Assembly (NCBI GenBank): GCA_902500995.1
Contig: CABVSR010000015.1
Coordinates: forward strand, 37,344-101,343
Direction of reading: 5' to 3'
DNA length: 64,000 bases
From: an uncultured Nitrospira sp.
Lineage (GTDB): Bacteria; Nitrospirota; Nitrospiria; Nitrospirales; Nitrospiraceae
Both the position numbers and the translations under genes were made by a program. The notes under the pieces were generated by a model. It did no database searches and was not told the DNA's origin. It saw nothing but the letters and a program-made list of their open reading frames with translations. Position 1 is the first letter of the stretch. Every line of letters begins with the position of its first letter. Shown here piece after piece: positions 1-9,397 of this stretch.

Positions 1-1
1 C

Positions 2-1378
2 CCTGATCGCGAGGGCATCGTGGTGACCGCGGAATTAGTAAGGGAAGCCGCGTCATACCTGGTCGCCGATACCCGATTCTGGGTCGTCCGTCCGCGCATC
101 GCAGGGGGGCAAGTCTCCGGCCTGGGAACGCTCTTTTCCGGCGCCTATATCGGAATGGACATTGGAAAGTCGGCAGCCGAGCAACGCGACTTCGTGGGGC
201 TCGAGGTGGCGCCTATCGTCACGGCAGATGTGCCGGGCCGGCATTTTCTGCTTCACGCCGAAACATTGGGGTCGCTCCAAATCGGTTCTCCCGTGTACTT
301 CAGACAGGAGGCGGTAGGAACCGTGGTCGCCCACGAACTGAACAAGGACGGCCGGGGGGTGACGTTCAATGTCTTTATCAACGCGCCATACGATCGCTAC
401 GTGACCTCGGATGCGCGCTTCTGGAATTCCAGCGGCATCGACGTGAGCCTGGATGCCGGCGGGATCAAAGTCGACACCCAATCCATCGCCGCGATTCTCG
501 TCGGCGGCATCGCGTTTGAAACATTACAAGGCTCAACGAATCAGGCTCCCGCCTCGGAAAATCAGGAATTCTTTTTAGCGAATACGCGAGCCGAAGCGAT
601 GAAGCGCCAAGATGTGATGTCACGTCCGTTCGTCTTACATTTCACCAAGTCGCTGCGAGGGCTTTCGGTCGGGGCGCCGGTCGAGTTCAGGGGGATTCTC
701 GTGGGCGAGGTCAAATCTTTAAACGTGGAAATAGACGACTCATTTACGACCATTCGCTTTCCCGTCTCTGTGGATATCTACCCGGCACGGTTGCTGAACC
801 TTGTGAAAGGCGAGGGTCCCACCATGGTGAAGGATGAAGCGAGTGCGCGAACCAGGTGGAACGGAATGGTGGCCAAGGGCCTCCGCGGTCAATTGCAGGC
901 GGGGAACCTATTGACCGGCCAACTGTACATTGCTGTCGATTTTTTCCCTGACGCCCCGGCTGCTCATATCGACTGGGCCAATACTCCGCCCGTTTTCCCG
1001 ACAATCAGCAGCGGATTTGAAGAGCTTGAGGGAACCCTGTCCAGTATCGTGAAAAAAATCGACAGCATGCCCCTGAACGACATCGCGGCCGATGTTCGAC
1101 ACAATCTCAAAGCGTTGAATCGGACCCTGGACAGCGCCGACCGATTCATTCGAGGCATGGACCAGGTGTCGCCCACCGCCAAGTCGGCCCTGGATGAAGC
1201 CCGCAAGACATTGAAGCTGGCGGAACGGACATTGTCGTCGGACTCGCCGGTACAGTACGAGCTTCAGGAAACTCTTCGCGAATTGGGCAAAATGGCCCAG
1301 TCGCTGCGACTCTTGACCGACTATTTGGAACGTCATCCCGAGTCCGTCATCCGCGGCAAGAAGGACGGTAACAGATGA
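2..1378 (+). CDS. pqiB: PqiB/MCE-family lipid transport protein, 5' end cut by window edge
   Basis: MCE-domain protein of the PqiB (paraquat-inducible protein B) type, which forms a periplasm-spanning conduit for lipids between inner and outer membranes. The frame is open to the window edge, and the bases before the first GTG (position 20) also read as plausible MCE sequence, so the N-terminal membrane anchor and part of the first MCE domain lie outside. About 452 residues are visible against roughly 540 for the family. Two further MCE repeats can be seen, one near residues 70-145 (with IGSPVYFR) and one near 205-260 (with VGAPVEFRG). The last ~110 residues look helical. The stop overlaps the start of the lipoprotein gene by 4 bp (ATGA), which supports co-translation with PqiC. 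Assignment is from domain pattern and gene order. Confidence 0.88.
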   Translation, partial: PDREGIVVTAELVREAASYLVADTRFWVVRPRIAGGQVSGLGTLFSGAYIGMDIGKSAAEQRDFVGLEVAPIVTADVPGRHFLLHAETLGSLQIGSPVYFRQEAVGTVVAHELNKDGRGVTFNVFINAPYDRYVTSDARFWNSSGIDVSLDAGGIKVDTQSIAAILVGGIAFETLQGSTNQAPASENQEFFLANTRAEAMKRQDVMSRPFVLHFTKSLRGLSVGAPVEFRGILVGEVKSLNVEIDDSFTTIRFPVSVDIYPARLLNLVKGEGPTMVKDEASARTRWNGMVAKGLRGQLQAGNLLTGQLYIAVDFFPDAPAAHIDWANTPPVFPTISSGFEELEGTLSSIVKKIDSMPLNDIAADVRHNLKALNRTLDSADRFIRGMDQVSPTAKSALDEARKTLKLAERTLSSDSPVQYELQETLRELGKMAQSLRLLTDYLERHPESVIRGKKDGNR

Positions 1379-1992
1379 GAAGGTCCATCGGCCGATCGAT
1401 GACACTCGCTCTCTCGCTGGGACTGGCGCAGGCTTGCACCTCCTCGCCGCCGGTGCATTTGTATACATTGAGTAGCATGGAAGTATCCGGCCACTTTCCT
1501 TCCGCCCAGTCCGCCAAAGACCGCCGGATCATGGTCGGTCCCTTGTCGATCCCCGACGTCGTCGACCGCCCGCAGATGGTCGTGCGATCTGGTCCCAACC
1601 AAGTGATCCTGGTGGACGATCATCGCTGGGCAGAACCGCTGAAGAGTGAGGTAACCCGAGTCATTGCTGAAAATATCGGTCGGTTGATGGAAAGCGGGCG
1701 AGTATGGGCCTATCCGGAGAATGCCGGTGGGTTGCTCGATTACCGTGTTTTGGTCGCCATTCAGCTTTTTGAATCGACACCGGGCCGTGATGCCGTCATT
1801 GATGCCTTGTGGACCGTTCAATCTCTGCGCCAGGCTGGATCGGAAACCAAGACCGGCAGGTCACGCGTGGAAGAATCTATATCGGGGAAAGGATACGAAG
1901 CGATTGCGGCGGCACACAGCCGCGCGCTCGGCGTCGTCAGTCGCGACATCGTCGAAGCCATTCGCTCATTCGGAGAGGCCCATGACCAATAA
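1375..1992 (+). CDS. pqiC: PqiC-like ABC-transport auxiliary lipoprotein
   Basis: Outer-membrane lipoprotein of the ABC_trans_aux/PqiC (DUF330) family, 205 residues. The N-terminus has a basic start, a hydrophobic stretch and a lipobox ending at LAQAC, with Cys near residue 21, followed by the family-typical opening HLYTLSS. In known systems PqiC binds PqiB at the outer membrane and completes the trans-envelope lipid conduit. The start ATG overlaps the pqiB stop by 4 bp, so the two are one transcription unit; pqiA would be expected upstream, outside the window. No strong independent ribosome site is seen, consistent with translational coupling. Confidence 0.85.
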   Translation: MRRSIGRSMTLALSLGLAQACTSSPPVHLYTLSSMEVSGHFPSAQSAKDRRIMVGPLSIPDVVDRPQMVVRSGPNQVILVDDHRWAEPLKSEVTRVIAENIGRLMESGRVWAYPENAGGLLDYRVLVAIQLFESTPGRDAVIDALWTVQSLRQAGSETKTGRSRVEESISGKGYEAIAAAHSRALGVVSRDIVEAIRSFGEAHDQ

Positions 1993-2244
1993 CCATCCGG
2001 GCAGGCTGGCACAATGATACGCAGGGCACAGGCATAGTGGACTATGAGCCCCTCGGACCTCCGTTGCGTATGCTTCCGAGCGCGACCATAGGAGCACGCG
2101 TGGGACTCTACGAAACTCCAAGATGAACACGCACTGCCGTTCAGCGGCTTTTCTTCCAACACTGCCGCCCACGACCAGTCTCATCCGACACAACGACTCA
2201 TATGCGTTGGAAGTGACTTCCTGCGCAACATCCACGTGGCATGT

Positions 2245-2625
2245 ATGCGACGACCATTCGGCGTAATGTTGATGGCCTTCTTGGCGCTCCTGCAATGCGT
2301 CCTACTGCTCATCTTCTCCAGACTCCAATTCAATATCGATGCTGCTGGGCCGGGATTGTTCTTGCTTCCGTTGGTAAGATTAATGTTGGCCTACGTTCGC
2401 GAAGGCGGTATTTTTTTGACGGTAGGATTCTACTTGGTTTTCGCATTCGCAACGGTGCTGAATAGAAGCTGGGCTTGGTCAGTGGGACTTGCAGCGGCAT
2501 GTTTGAACCTGCTCGGCATCATCCCTTCCGTACTTAGCGGGACCATTCCTATTCGGATTATGGTGGTAGGCGCTTTTCCTTTGGCCCTACTGGTCTACTT
2601 ATCTTTTCCCACCAGAAATTCGTAA
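2245..2625 (+). CDS. small hydrophobic membrane protein, unknown function
   Basis: Open frame of about 126 residues, very hydrophobic, with roughly four membrane segments (near residues 8-28, 40-55, 62-85 and 95-120) and few charged residues. No family is recognised. The ATG at 2245 was chosen over a GTG at 2236 because it gives a compact basic start (MRRPFG) ahead of the first membrane helix; neither has a clear Shine-Dalgarno. It stands alone between pqiC and a response regulator. The 250 bp upstream hold no other convincing gene. Real coding is likely from the clean transmembrane pattern, but this is not certain. Confidence 0.5.
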   Translation: MRRPFGVMLMAFLALLQCVLLLIFSRLQFNIDAAGPGLFLLPLVRLMLAYVREGGIFLTVGFYLVFAFATVLNRSWAWSVGLAAACLNLLGIIPSVLSGTIPIRIMVVGAFPLALLVYLSFPTRNS

Positions 2626-3085
2626 TGACCTATGAGCTTTTGGCTTCTGGTTGGGAGACCCCGCCGACCTTCCTCGAGGGCTAGAGGACACTGACCTTCG
2701 CAAACCGGTGCCGGGACGTTCGCATGTGGCGAGACGGGACGCACAAGACACGTCAACTGCCGCAAAATGCGATAATTCACAGAGCGTTGTCCCACCATCG
2801 AGATGACCGGTGCTCCAGGTCTAGTGAGCGCCAGCGCTCAAATATTCACTCCCGGAAAGGACGATCGGCCGACGGATATTTGGTACGGATATTGAAGTGA
2901 GATGGAGTCGTATGGGAGGTCTGTGTGTCGTACGGGAAGTCCGTGTGATGAGAAGCCGACGAATAGCGTAGCCAAAGCGGGGCGACCTCACTTATCCGGC
3001 ACTCACAACACTCAATCCGTCGATGCGCCTCCTAAAGGTAAGGCCAGTGCGGCTCTGCACTGGAATGCGTCAACAGGGGGACGTG
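2626..3085. other. intergenic stretch, no gene seen
   Basis: About 460 bases between the small membrane protein and the LuxR-type regulator. Short frames on both strands have no family resemblance and no ribosome sites. It presumably contains the promoter of the regulator, but I cannot point to a reliable -35/-10 pair. Confidence 0.5.
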
Positions 3086-3736
3086 ATGTATCGACCCACA
3101 GTCATTATCGCCGATGACCATGCTATGGTTCGCGCGGCGTTGCGGAAATTATTGGAGCAGTCTTGCGAAGTCCTGGACGATGTTGGAGATGGGCTGGCCC
3201 TGATAGAGGCTGCTGTCCGACTCAAACCGGACATTATCTTGATCGACATTGCGATGCCACTGCTGAACGGACTTGATGCGGGACATGAACTGAAGCGGAG
3301 CGTACCGAACGTGAAATTGATCTTTCTGACCGCTACTCAAGATCCCGATATTGCGCGCAAGGCATTCCGCATCGGCGCATCCGGGTACCTGATCAAGAAT
3401 AGTGCGGCGTCTGAGCTTTCGCAGGCCATTCATGATGTGATGTGCGGCAAATCGTACCTGACACCTCTCGTCAGCCAGGACCGGGCTGATTTGCTCCGGG
3501 AGAAAGCCTACGAGGGCGATAGCAATCTACATCTCACGTCTCGCCAAAAGGAGATCTTACAGCTTTTCGCAGAAGGCTACACGATGAAGGAAGCGGCCGC
3601 GCGGCTCCATATCACCCCGCGAACCGTGGCCTTCCATAAATATCGGCTGATGGAAGAATTCGGCCTCAAAAGCAATGCGAGTTTGATTCAATTTGCCATG
3701 AAGCAAACCCTCTTTTTCGCCTCCAATCCCCGTTGA
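3086..3736 (+). CDS. LuxR/NarL-family response regulator
   Basis: Two-domain response regulator of 216 residues. The receiver domain (residues 5-120) has the acidic pair at D10/D11, the phospho-acceptor D54 in ILIDIAMP, and the conserved Lys in YLIKN. The C-terminal part (about 150-212) is a LuxR-type helix-turn-helix, with LTSRQKEILQLFAEGYTMKE followed by TPRTVAFHKYRL. The start at 3086 is preferred over the upstream in-frame ATG at 3023 because an AGGGGG ribosome site lies five bases before it and the receiver begins at once. No partner histidine kinase is adjacent, so it is an orphan in this window; its targets cannot be read from sequence. Confidence 0.85.
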   Translation: MYRPTVIIADDHAMVRAALRKLLEQSCEVLDDVGDGLALIEAAVRLKPDIILIDIAMPLLNGLDAGHELKRSVPNVKLIFLTATQDPDIARKAFRIGASGYLIKNSAASELSQAIHDVMCGKSYLTPLVSQDRADLLREKAYEGDSNLHLTSRQKEILQLFAEGYTMKEAAARLHITPRTVAFHKYRLMEEFGLKSNASLIQFAMKQTLFFASNPR

Positions 3737-3750
3737 GAAATTGTCGTCGT

Positions 3751-3951
3751 CTGAAAGTCTCCGCGGCCTCCACGACTCTCATGCTGGCGATGATTCTGAG
3801 ATGCGCGAAAGGGTGCCAGGGCTGCTGGAACCGGATTTCCGGAGCGTGGTTAGCTTAAATGGTTGAGCAAGAAGTCGACGTGTATGACAGGCAGATCACA
3901 ACCATTCTTTGCGCGATCGTCAAGGATCCTGTCGTGATAGGCATTGACCAT
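3751..3951. repeat. diverged direct repeat, copy A (partner at 9479..9677)
   Basis: About 200 bp that match 9479..9677 with many point differences and small indels, including a long identical core around ATGCGCGAAAGGGTGCCAGG. Homology resumes at 3952..3988 against about 9725..9762. On the minus strand both copies can encode a similar short C-terminal tail (MVNAYHD-ILD followed by CDL and VD-LL), so the repeat is the decayed end of a once-coding block and not a simple repeat. In copy A it lies between the response regulator and a beta-barrel gene. The rest of 3737..4430 holds no convincing gene; a minus-strand frame at 4057..4404 has no recognisable features. Confidence 0.75.
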
Positions 3952-4430
3952 CCGCGAGATCCTTGAGGCCATTTCATTATCGCGAACCTGCGCAGCAGCA
4001 GATCTGCCCAGTTGGCATGCAACCAGTTCGCGCGCCGAGATCTCTCCTTCCATCCCCTATCGTTCCTGCCGGCGTTGAACGCCTATGATTGATGTTACTA
4101 CGACGCGCGGGATGGAGTGCTTGTCCCATCTCCTTCGATCATTTTCGCATTGCTCTCGGGGTAGGGGCGCTGTGCTCGTTACTGTCCAGTTCCGAAATGC
4201 CCAGTCGCTCGGCAATCGTTTCTTATGCTGGTCGCTGTCACCGGCCTGAAGGTATATAAGATTCTGGAAAATTGAATACTCCCGCTCAGATTCATTCGCC
4301 TCGATCCGTTCGATCGGGTCTTGGCGCATGTGCTCAAACCATGGATAACAGTGCAGGTTGGGGCGACCCCATGGCGTGAATCGCAGGCAGCGCATCATCT
4401 GCACGGCCTAGTCTTCCATATAGTCGTGAA

Positions 4431-5444
4431 TCAAAAGGCGAACTGAACTCCCGCTCCGATGTTCGTATTGTGCGCGCTTTGGGATTCGAAACTTTGCTTG
4501 CGGCTTGAATACTGAACGCCGCCGAATAGTTTCGATTGCTCCGTTAACTTCCGCACCAGAATGACTTCCCCTTGGTAGATATTTTCATGCGCCCCGCGTC
4601 GTTCGTCGCTTGCGAAGTCGGACGTCCAGTTGTTGCGCTCAAAGTGGAAGGCAGTGAGGAGCGTCAGTCGATTCGTCAGCTCAATGTCCAGGTCGGCGGA
4701 CAGATAATGATTGACGTAGGAGACGTCGTCTTGAAATTGTGGTTGATGCCGGCCTTCCGCCAGGCCGCGTTCATAATGGTAGCTGATCCCGAGTTTCATC
4801 CAGGGCAGGACTCTCCAATCGACGTGAGCGCCGATCGTACCGAAATCCGTGTTCCGCTCCGCAAAGCTTTCATTGTACCGGCGCAGGCCATATCGGGCCA
4901 GCAGGCGAATTTCCAGGTCAGGCGTCAGCGCTCGCTCCAGCCGTGTCGACCAGATGTGGCTGCTGAGCTTCTCGGCGGTGAGCCGCAGCATGCCGGACCG
5001 GTGCTCTTCATTGTCGCCCAGCAGCTGGGCCGGCGCGTAATAATAGCGCATGCGAACGCGCGTCTCCGGCGCAAATTCGTGAACCACTTGGGCGCGAAGG
5101 CTGGCCTGGTTATACCGCGTGTGGTCGGTGAAAACGAATCCCTGACCGCGTAGATCGAAGATGGTGGTGCCATATGCGCTGTGATAGGAGTGGCTCAGAT
5201 CGAGTTGCGGTTCAAGTACGACATCGGAGCCTTGTTGAGTCAAGCGCGTATCGAGCGCCGGTTGGGTCGGGTCGCCATCGCGAGACAGACGTCGAGTGGC
5301 CGAAAAAATTCCGACGTCGTCGGTATAGAACAGGATGGCCTGTCCTTGGGCCCTCAATTCGGCGGATGCCGGCACCGTGACCGCCACCGATGTCAGGATC
5401 ACTATAACACCGGCTAGCAGCCGAGCTCGCCTCACGCAGGCCAT
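4431..5444 (-). CDS. outer-membrane beta-barrel protein, unknown specificity
   Basis: A 337-residue protein with a classical signal peptide (basic MACVRRAR, hydrophobic stretch, cleavage after PASA near residue 28), then alternating polar/aromatic strands typical of an outer-membrane barrel, ending in a terminal Phe (VQFAF) as recognised by the BAM complex. It resembles the putative beta-barrel porin families seen in environmental Gram-negatives, but I cannot name the substrate. A fragment of a paralogue lies at 9779..10063; it shares RNTDF, DVSYVNHY and the run ERNNWTS with DERRGAHEN. The gene is monocistronic, read away from the IS fragment downstream on the map. The start ATG at 5444 is set by the signal peptide. 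Confidence 0.75.
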   Translation of the reverse strand: MACVRRARLLAGVIVILTSVAVTVPASAELRAQGQAILFYTDDVGIFSATRRLSRDGDPTQPALDTRLTQQGSDVVLEPQLDLSHSYHSAYGTTIFDLRGQGFVFTDHTRYNQASLRAQVVHEFAPETRVRMRYYYAPAQLLGDNEEHRSGMLRLTAEKLSSHIWSTRLERALTPDLEIRLLARYGLRRYNESFAERNTDFGTIGAHVDWRVLPWMKLGISYHYERGLAEGRHQPQFQDDVSYVNHYLSADLDIELTNRLTLLTAFHFERNNWTSDFASDERRGAHENIYQGEVILVRKLTEQSKLFGGVQYSSRKQSFESQSAHNTNIGAGVQFAF

Positions 5445-5752
5445 CCTCCCACATGTCCAGCCTAGTTCTGTAGCACTCTGTGGAGATTAGGGATACTGGC
5501 AAAGAATACAGGCGGACCAGTGCGTGTATCTGGCCACATGCGCCCATATTCGCCTGCAATCGATGACAAGAGGGAATCCACGCCGGACAGAATAAGAGAG
5601 TCACGGGCCCATTCGCTTGGTCGATCTCGGAGGGATCGCCCAGGTGGATGTGGCATGCGCACATGTCGGCAGCGATTCATGCTCGCGCTCCTCATAGAGG
5701 CTGGGAGGATCGGCGCGACAAATCCGTTACATCGGTCCTCATTGAGGAGGCA
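5445..5752. other. intergenic stretch upstream of the barrel gene
   Basis: About 300 bases with no convincing gene on either strand. It should contain the promoter of the minus-strand barrel gene. A short string near 5490 (ATACTGGCAAAG) recurs near 9303, next to the decayed second copy of the same block, so it may be a shared upstream element; this is weak evidence. Confidence 0.35.
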
Positions 5753-5776
5753 GGAACTGTCAGTTGTGACAGTTCC
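5753..5776. repeat. perfect 10-bp inverted repeat ahead of IS5-type fragment
   Basis: GGAACTGTCA, a 4-base loop, then TGACAGTTCC: a perfect hairpin or dyad. It lies about 80 bp before the transposase fragment and could be an operator, a terminator stem without a T-tract, or part of the element's end. I cannot choose between these. Confidence 0.5.
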
Positions 5777-5856
5777 GATCCCGCTGAATTGGTGACATGG
5801 CTAGAACCTATCTCAAAATAGTTGTGCCGATGAAAAAAATCCCTATATGCGCTCGC

Positions 5857-6218
5857 ATGCTGCGCTTGCGCGACGACCAATGGGAACGGATTCGGGAACA
5901 TTTTCCTGAGGAACACATCCCGGACAGCCGTCCCGGCCGCAAGCCGGTGCCTGCGCGAGCCATCCTGGAGGCGGTGTTGTGGATTCTCAATACCGGCGCA
6001 CAGTGGCACCTGCTCCCGCAATGCTATCCCAACTACAAGACCGTGCATCGCCGGTTCCAGCAGTGGTGTGCACGCGAAATTCTGCGCGGCATTCTCACGC
6101 AGTTGGCGAACACGTTGCGCGAGGAAGGCGCGATGGACGAACGCGAGAGCTTCATCGATGCGACATTTGCCATGGCGAAGGGCGGCGGCGACGGCATCAG
6201 CCCCACTCGCCGGGGCGA
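5857..6218 (+). mobile_element. IS5-family transposase fragment (N-terminal part)
   Basis: The N-terminal ~120 residues of an IS5/IS427-type transposase: it opens LRDDQWERI, continues with GRKPVPARAILEAVLWIL, TGAQWHLLP and the first DDE-region segment (SFIDATFAMAKGGGDGI). The frame departs from the family at about 6218, where sequence of a HigB toxin begins, so the catalytic C-terminal half is missing and the element is dead. The start at 5857 matches the family; earlier in-frame ATGs (5797, 5830) only add unrelated residues. The abrupt junction with higB suggests deletion or insertion followed by loss of the rest of the element. Confidence 0.85.
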
Positions 6219-6479
6219 GATAAGAAGACCGAGCGGCTTTTTTCGGGAGAGATGGTCTAGGAGTTTTCTAGCTTCCGAAAGGTAGCTGAGCGAAAACTGA
6301 CGATGTTGGATAATGCTGCCGACATCAAAGATCTGCGTTCGCCTCTAGGAAATCGGCTGGAGCTATTGAAGGGGAGTCGGGCTGGGCAGCACAGCGTCAG
6401 GATCAATGATCAGTGGCGGATTTGTTTTGTGTGGATGGCGGATGGGCCTCATGACGTTGAGATCGCCGATTATCACTGA
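6219..6479 (+). pseudogene. higB: broken HigB-type toxin (RelE/ParE superfamily)
   Basis: In one frame the sequence reads DKKTERLFSGEMV, then a TAG stop at 6258-6260, then EFSSFRKVAERKLTML, NRLELLKG and the HigB hallmark INDQWRICFVW, ending in EIADYH at 6479. HigB is a ribosome-dependent mRNA endonuclease of about 92 residues. Here the first few residues are replaced by the IS5-type fragment and an in-frame amber codon interrupts the N-terminal helix. Only a 58-residue piece from the ATG at 6303 could still be made. It is followed 13 bp later by the higA gene, the usual higBA order. Confidence 0.85.
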
Positions 6480-6492
6480 AGGAGACCACGCG

Positions 6493-6753
6493 ATGATCAA
6501 GAATGGCATGCGGCCTATCCATCCAGGGGAAATTCTGTCGGAGGACTTCATGAAACCGTCAGTCCCACCGATCAATGCCAGCATGCTCGCCAAGTCGATC
6601 GCCGCCGCACGGCTGGCAGCGTTCTTCAATACCACAGCTGAATTTTGGATGAACATGCAGCAGGCTTATGAGTTGCGTCTTGCTGAGCGAGCTTTGCCGG
6701 AGAGGGTCAAAAAGCACATTGAGGAAAGTAGAGAGGCACTAGTAAGGGCCTAA
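6493..6753 (+). CDS. higA: HigA-type antitoxin with internal deletion
   Basis: An 86-residue relative of HigA antitoxins (XRE-type helix-turn-helix). The start ATG at 6493 has a GGAGA ribosome site, and the protein opens with the family signature MRPIHPGEIL and keeps the C-terminal ARLAAFFNTTAEFW block. Between ASMLAKSI and AAARLAAFF about 20 residues expected in the family, including the recognition helix, are absent while the frame is kept. DNA binding is therefore probably lost. With the toxin upstream also broken, the module looks non-functional. Family assignment is firm; loss of function is inferred. Confidence 0.75.
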   Translation: MIKNGMRPIHPGEILSEDFMKPSVPPINASMLAKSIAAARLAAFFNTTAEFWMNMQQAYELRLAERALPERVKKHIEESREALVRA

Positions 6754-7637
6754 TGAAATGGGCTACGCGGGAGTGAATCTAAGTCGTGAGTACTGAAAAA
6801 TTCGCTGGGTAGTTCTTCGCCTTAAAAGGGCCCTGGCCATCATTAAAATCAATTACTTAGGCACTAAATCATTCCAGCCCCATACACAATTTTACAATGA
6901 CTCACAAATAGGTTGTCCGATATGGGACACGCAAGAAAGTAGCGGTTAGTCATTTATCCAAACCCCTTTAGTTCAGATGGTGTCCCAAACGGGATTAGAG
7001 GACTTTTGCAGTAGCCTTAGCAACCCATTGGCTATCCCTTTTCGAGGGTTCATACGGCTGCGTATGCCGCGGATTACGATTGTCCCCATTTGCTGCCTCA
7101 AACTATGAAGAATAAATGAAAACCCCCTGCCTTCGACAAAACCGGGGAAAGGATCATACTCCTGGAGAAGCACGATGCAGTCGTTCAGAAAAAGAGACTG
7201 TATCCAAGCATTCTCGCACCTCCTCCAGGTCAGGCGACAAGTGGTCCCCCATACAATCAACGGCTTACAGACTGTAACATTTCAATCTGTTATACGGTTT
7301 CGCAACGGCTTTGCCGTCGCCTGAGTGCAGCGAATGTCTTGATTGCTTGTTACATGGGCAATTCGAAGGCCCGGGAGACTACGATGGAGTGCCGCCCTGA
7401 ACGAGTTAGTTCTCTCTGCTTGTTTCAACCTTGCCGACTTTCGGGAACTGGTTCGTGGCACTTTCCGGAGTGCCGGTACTGCCCTCCCTTTGTTTCTTGT
7501 CGTCGGCACGGCGCGATGGCGCTGCTCACAGCATCATCGCGCCGATAGATCTCCAGTCACGAATACTTATTAGGCCTCTGCGGTTTATTGGGCATATGCT
7601 GTCTTTCACGACGGCGGCATGTTCTCAAAAATAACTG
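6754..7637. other. long gene-poor stretch
   Basis: About 880 bases between higA and the arylsulfatase, with no gene I can support. Short frames on either strand (for example minus 6973..7260 and 7282..7509) have no ribosome sites, no domain resemblance and irregular composition. It looks like eroded accessory DNA continuous with the IS/toxin remnants. Confidence 0.5.
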
Positions 7638-9218
7638 TTAGTTCCCCGGATGTGCGAAGGTTTCCATCTCCTGCAACTTCTTCAGCGCTGCCGCTGCCTT
7701 CAAGGTGTTGTAGTTGATGTTGCCCGCGCTCAAACTGCCTCCCTCCTGGAACGGGTACTGCGGAATGGTGGAGAGAAAGCCCTTCAGTTTTTGCTGCACG
7801 GGGATAAAGAGCCACATATTGTCGGCATACCAACGCATATACATGGCCGATTCACGCGGCGCCTTCTCATAAGGATCTGCCCGCAGATTCACGATCTCCG
7901 GCCAGCCCGTCACATCCCGAACACCCGTGGCAATGTTGCCGTTTACGACTGCGAAGGACACTTTCCAATCATTCCAGCGTACGGCATTGAGTTCGCCGCC
8001 CTGGCCGAAGTATAGAATTTCTTCGCGTGGACCTTTCTTTGCCTCACCTTTCAGGTAAGGCACGAAGTTGTATCCGTCGGCATGGACCTTAAACGTCTTA
8101 TCGTTTGCCGCGTGGCCCTGGCGCAGTTTTTCGACGATATTGGGTTCACCCGCCGCCGCCATTAAGGTCGGCAGCCAGTCTTCCTGCGAGAAGATTTCAT
8201 TGATGATCGTGCCCGGCTTGATGACACCAGGCCAACGAACAACCATTGGAACACGGAATCCCCCTTCCCAGGTGGTGCCCTTTTCGCCGTGGAACGGCGT
8301 CGTGCCGCCATCAGGCCATGACCCGGTTTCTGCTCCATTGTCGGTCCCATAGACCACGATGGTGTTCTCAGTGATGCCGAGTTCATCCAATTGTTTCAAC
8401 ACCGCACCGACCATATCGTCGTGCTCGACCATCCCATCTGGATAGAGCCCGATACCGGTGCGCCCTTGAGAGGATTTCTTCAAGTGCGTCCACACATGCA
8501 TGCGCGTGGTATTGAACCAGACGAAAAACGGTTTATTCTCCTTCGCGGCCTTCGAGACAAACTTCTGCTCGGCCTCGAAGATTTCCGTGTCAACCGTCTG
8601 CATGCGATCTTTTGTGAGTGCGCCAGTATCCTCGATTTTTTGACCGCCCTTGCCATCGGCCCACGTATGCAACACGCCCCGCGGACCAAATCGCTTCTTA
8701 AACTCCGGATCCTTGGGATAGTAATAGGTCTCCGGCTCTTCTTCCGCGTTTAAATGGTACAGATTGCCGTAAAACTCATCGAATCCATGCAAGGTCGGCA
8801 GATGGGAATCCTGGTCTCCGAGATGGTTCTTGCCAAACTGACCGGTCGTGTACCCTTGCCCCTTGAGTAGGTCGGCGATGGTGGGGGCCCAACTGGGGAT
8901 ACCATGCGGGGAACCAGGCATGCCGATGGTCAATAGTCCCGTGCGAAATGGATGTTGCCCGAGAATGAACGACGCACGACCGGCCGTACAGCTTTGCTGG
9001 GAATAGGCATCAGTAAACAGCGCGCCCTCTTTTGCGATCCGGTCAATGTTGGGCGTCTTGTACCCCATGATCCCCTGATTGTACGCGCTGATGTTGTGCA
9101 CACCGATATCATCGCCCCAGATCACAAGGATGTTGGGCCTGCTCTGTGCGGCACTGGTGGGAAGGCTGCCTCCGGCGAGAATCGCGAGCAGCACCAAGAA
9201 TGAAACAGGAGATCTCAT
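7638..9218 (-). CDS. periplasmic arylsulfatase
   Basis: Sulfatase (alkaline phosphatase superfamily) of 526 residues that would hydrolyse sulfate esters. It has a signal peptide (hydrophobic residues 5-17, cleavage near TSAAQS), then RPNILVIWGDDIG, whose Asp pair binds calcium. The catalytic motif C77-T-A-G-R81 fits C-x-A/P-x-R, whose Cys is converted to formylglycine. Further sulfatase blocks are GQFGKNHLGD, TDNGAE and HGEKGTTWEGGFRVP. Length and motif order suit a complete enzyme. No formylglycine-generating enzyme is in the window, so maturation depends on a gene elsewhere. It is monocistronic, flanked by eroded DNA on both sides. The substrate cannot be predicted. Confidence 0.9.
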   Translation of the reverse strand: MRSPVSFLVLLAILAGGSLPTSAAQSRPNILVIWGDDIGVHNISAYNQGIMGYKTPNIDRIAKEGALFTDAYSQQSCTAGRASFILGQHPFRTGLLTIGMPGSPHGIPSWAPTIADLLKGQGYTTGQFGKNHLGDQDSHLPTLHGFDEFYGNLYHLNAEEEPETYYYPKDPEFKKRFGPRGVLHTWADGKGGQKIEDTGALTKDRMQTVDTEIFEAEQKFVSKAAKENKPFFVWFNTTRMHVWTHLKKSSQGRTGIGLYPDGMVEHDDMVGAVLKQLDELGITENTIVVYGTDNGAETGSWPDGGTTPFHGEKGTTWEGGFRVPMVVRWPGVIKPGTIINEIFSQEDWLPTLMAAAGEPNIVEKLRQGHAANDKTFKVHADGYNFVPYLKGEAKKGPREEILYFGQGGELNAVRWNDWKVSFAVVNGNIATGVRDVTGWPEIVNLRADPYEKAPRESAMYMRWYADNMWLFIPVQQKLKGFLSTIPQYPFQEGGSLSAGNINYNTLKAAAALKKLQEMETFAHPGN

Positions 9219-9397
9219 AAGACCCTCCTCATGGACAGCTCACGGGCAGTGGATTGGATCGAGAAACTAGTGGGGGGAATGTTACTCAAAACGGATCAGC
9301 CTGAATACTGGCAAAGTTGACAGGGGAAGGAACACAGTCGGCCGATGAAGCCACACGCACCGCAGAGGTTTGCACATCCGATAAGGATGGTCACTTA

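Noticed and set aside
4057..4404. Minus-strand frame of 115 codons between repeat A and the barrel gene
   Set aside because: No ribosome site, no recognisable features, and not preserved in copy B.
6973..7260. Minus-strand frame of 95 codons in the gene-poor stretch
   Set aside because: No ribosome site, Trp/Arg-rich odd composition, no family.
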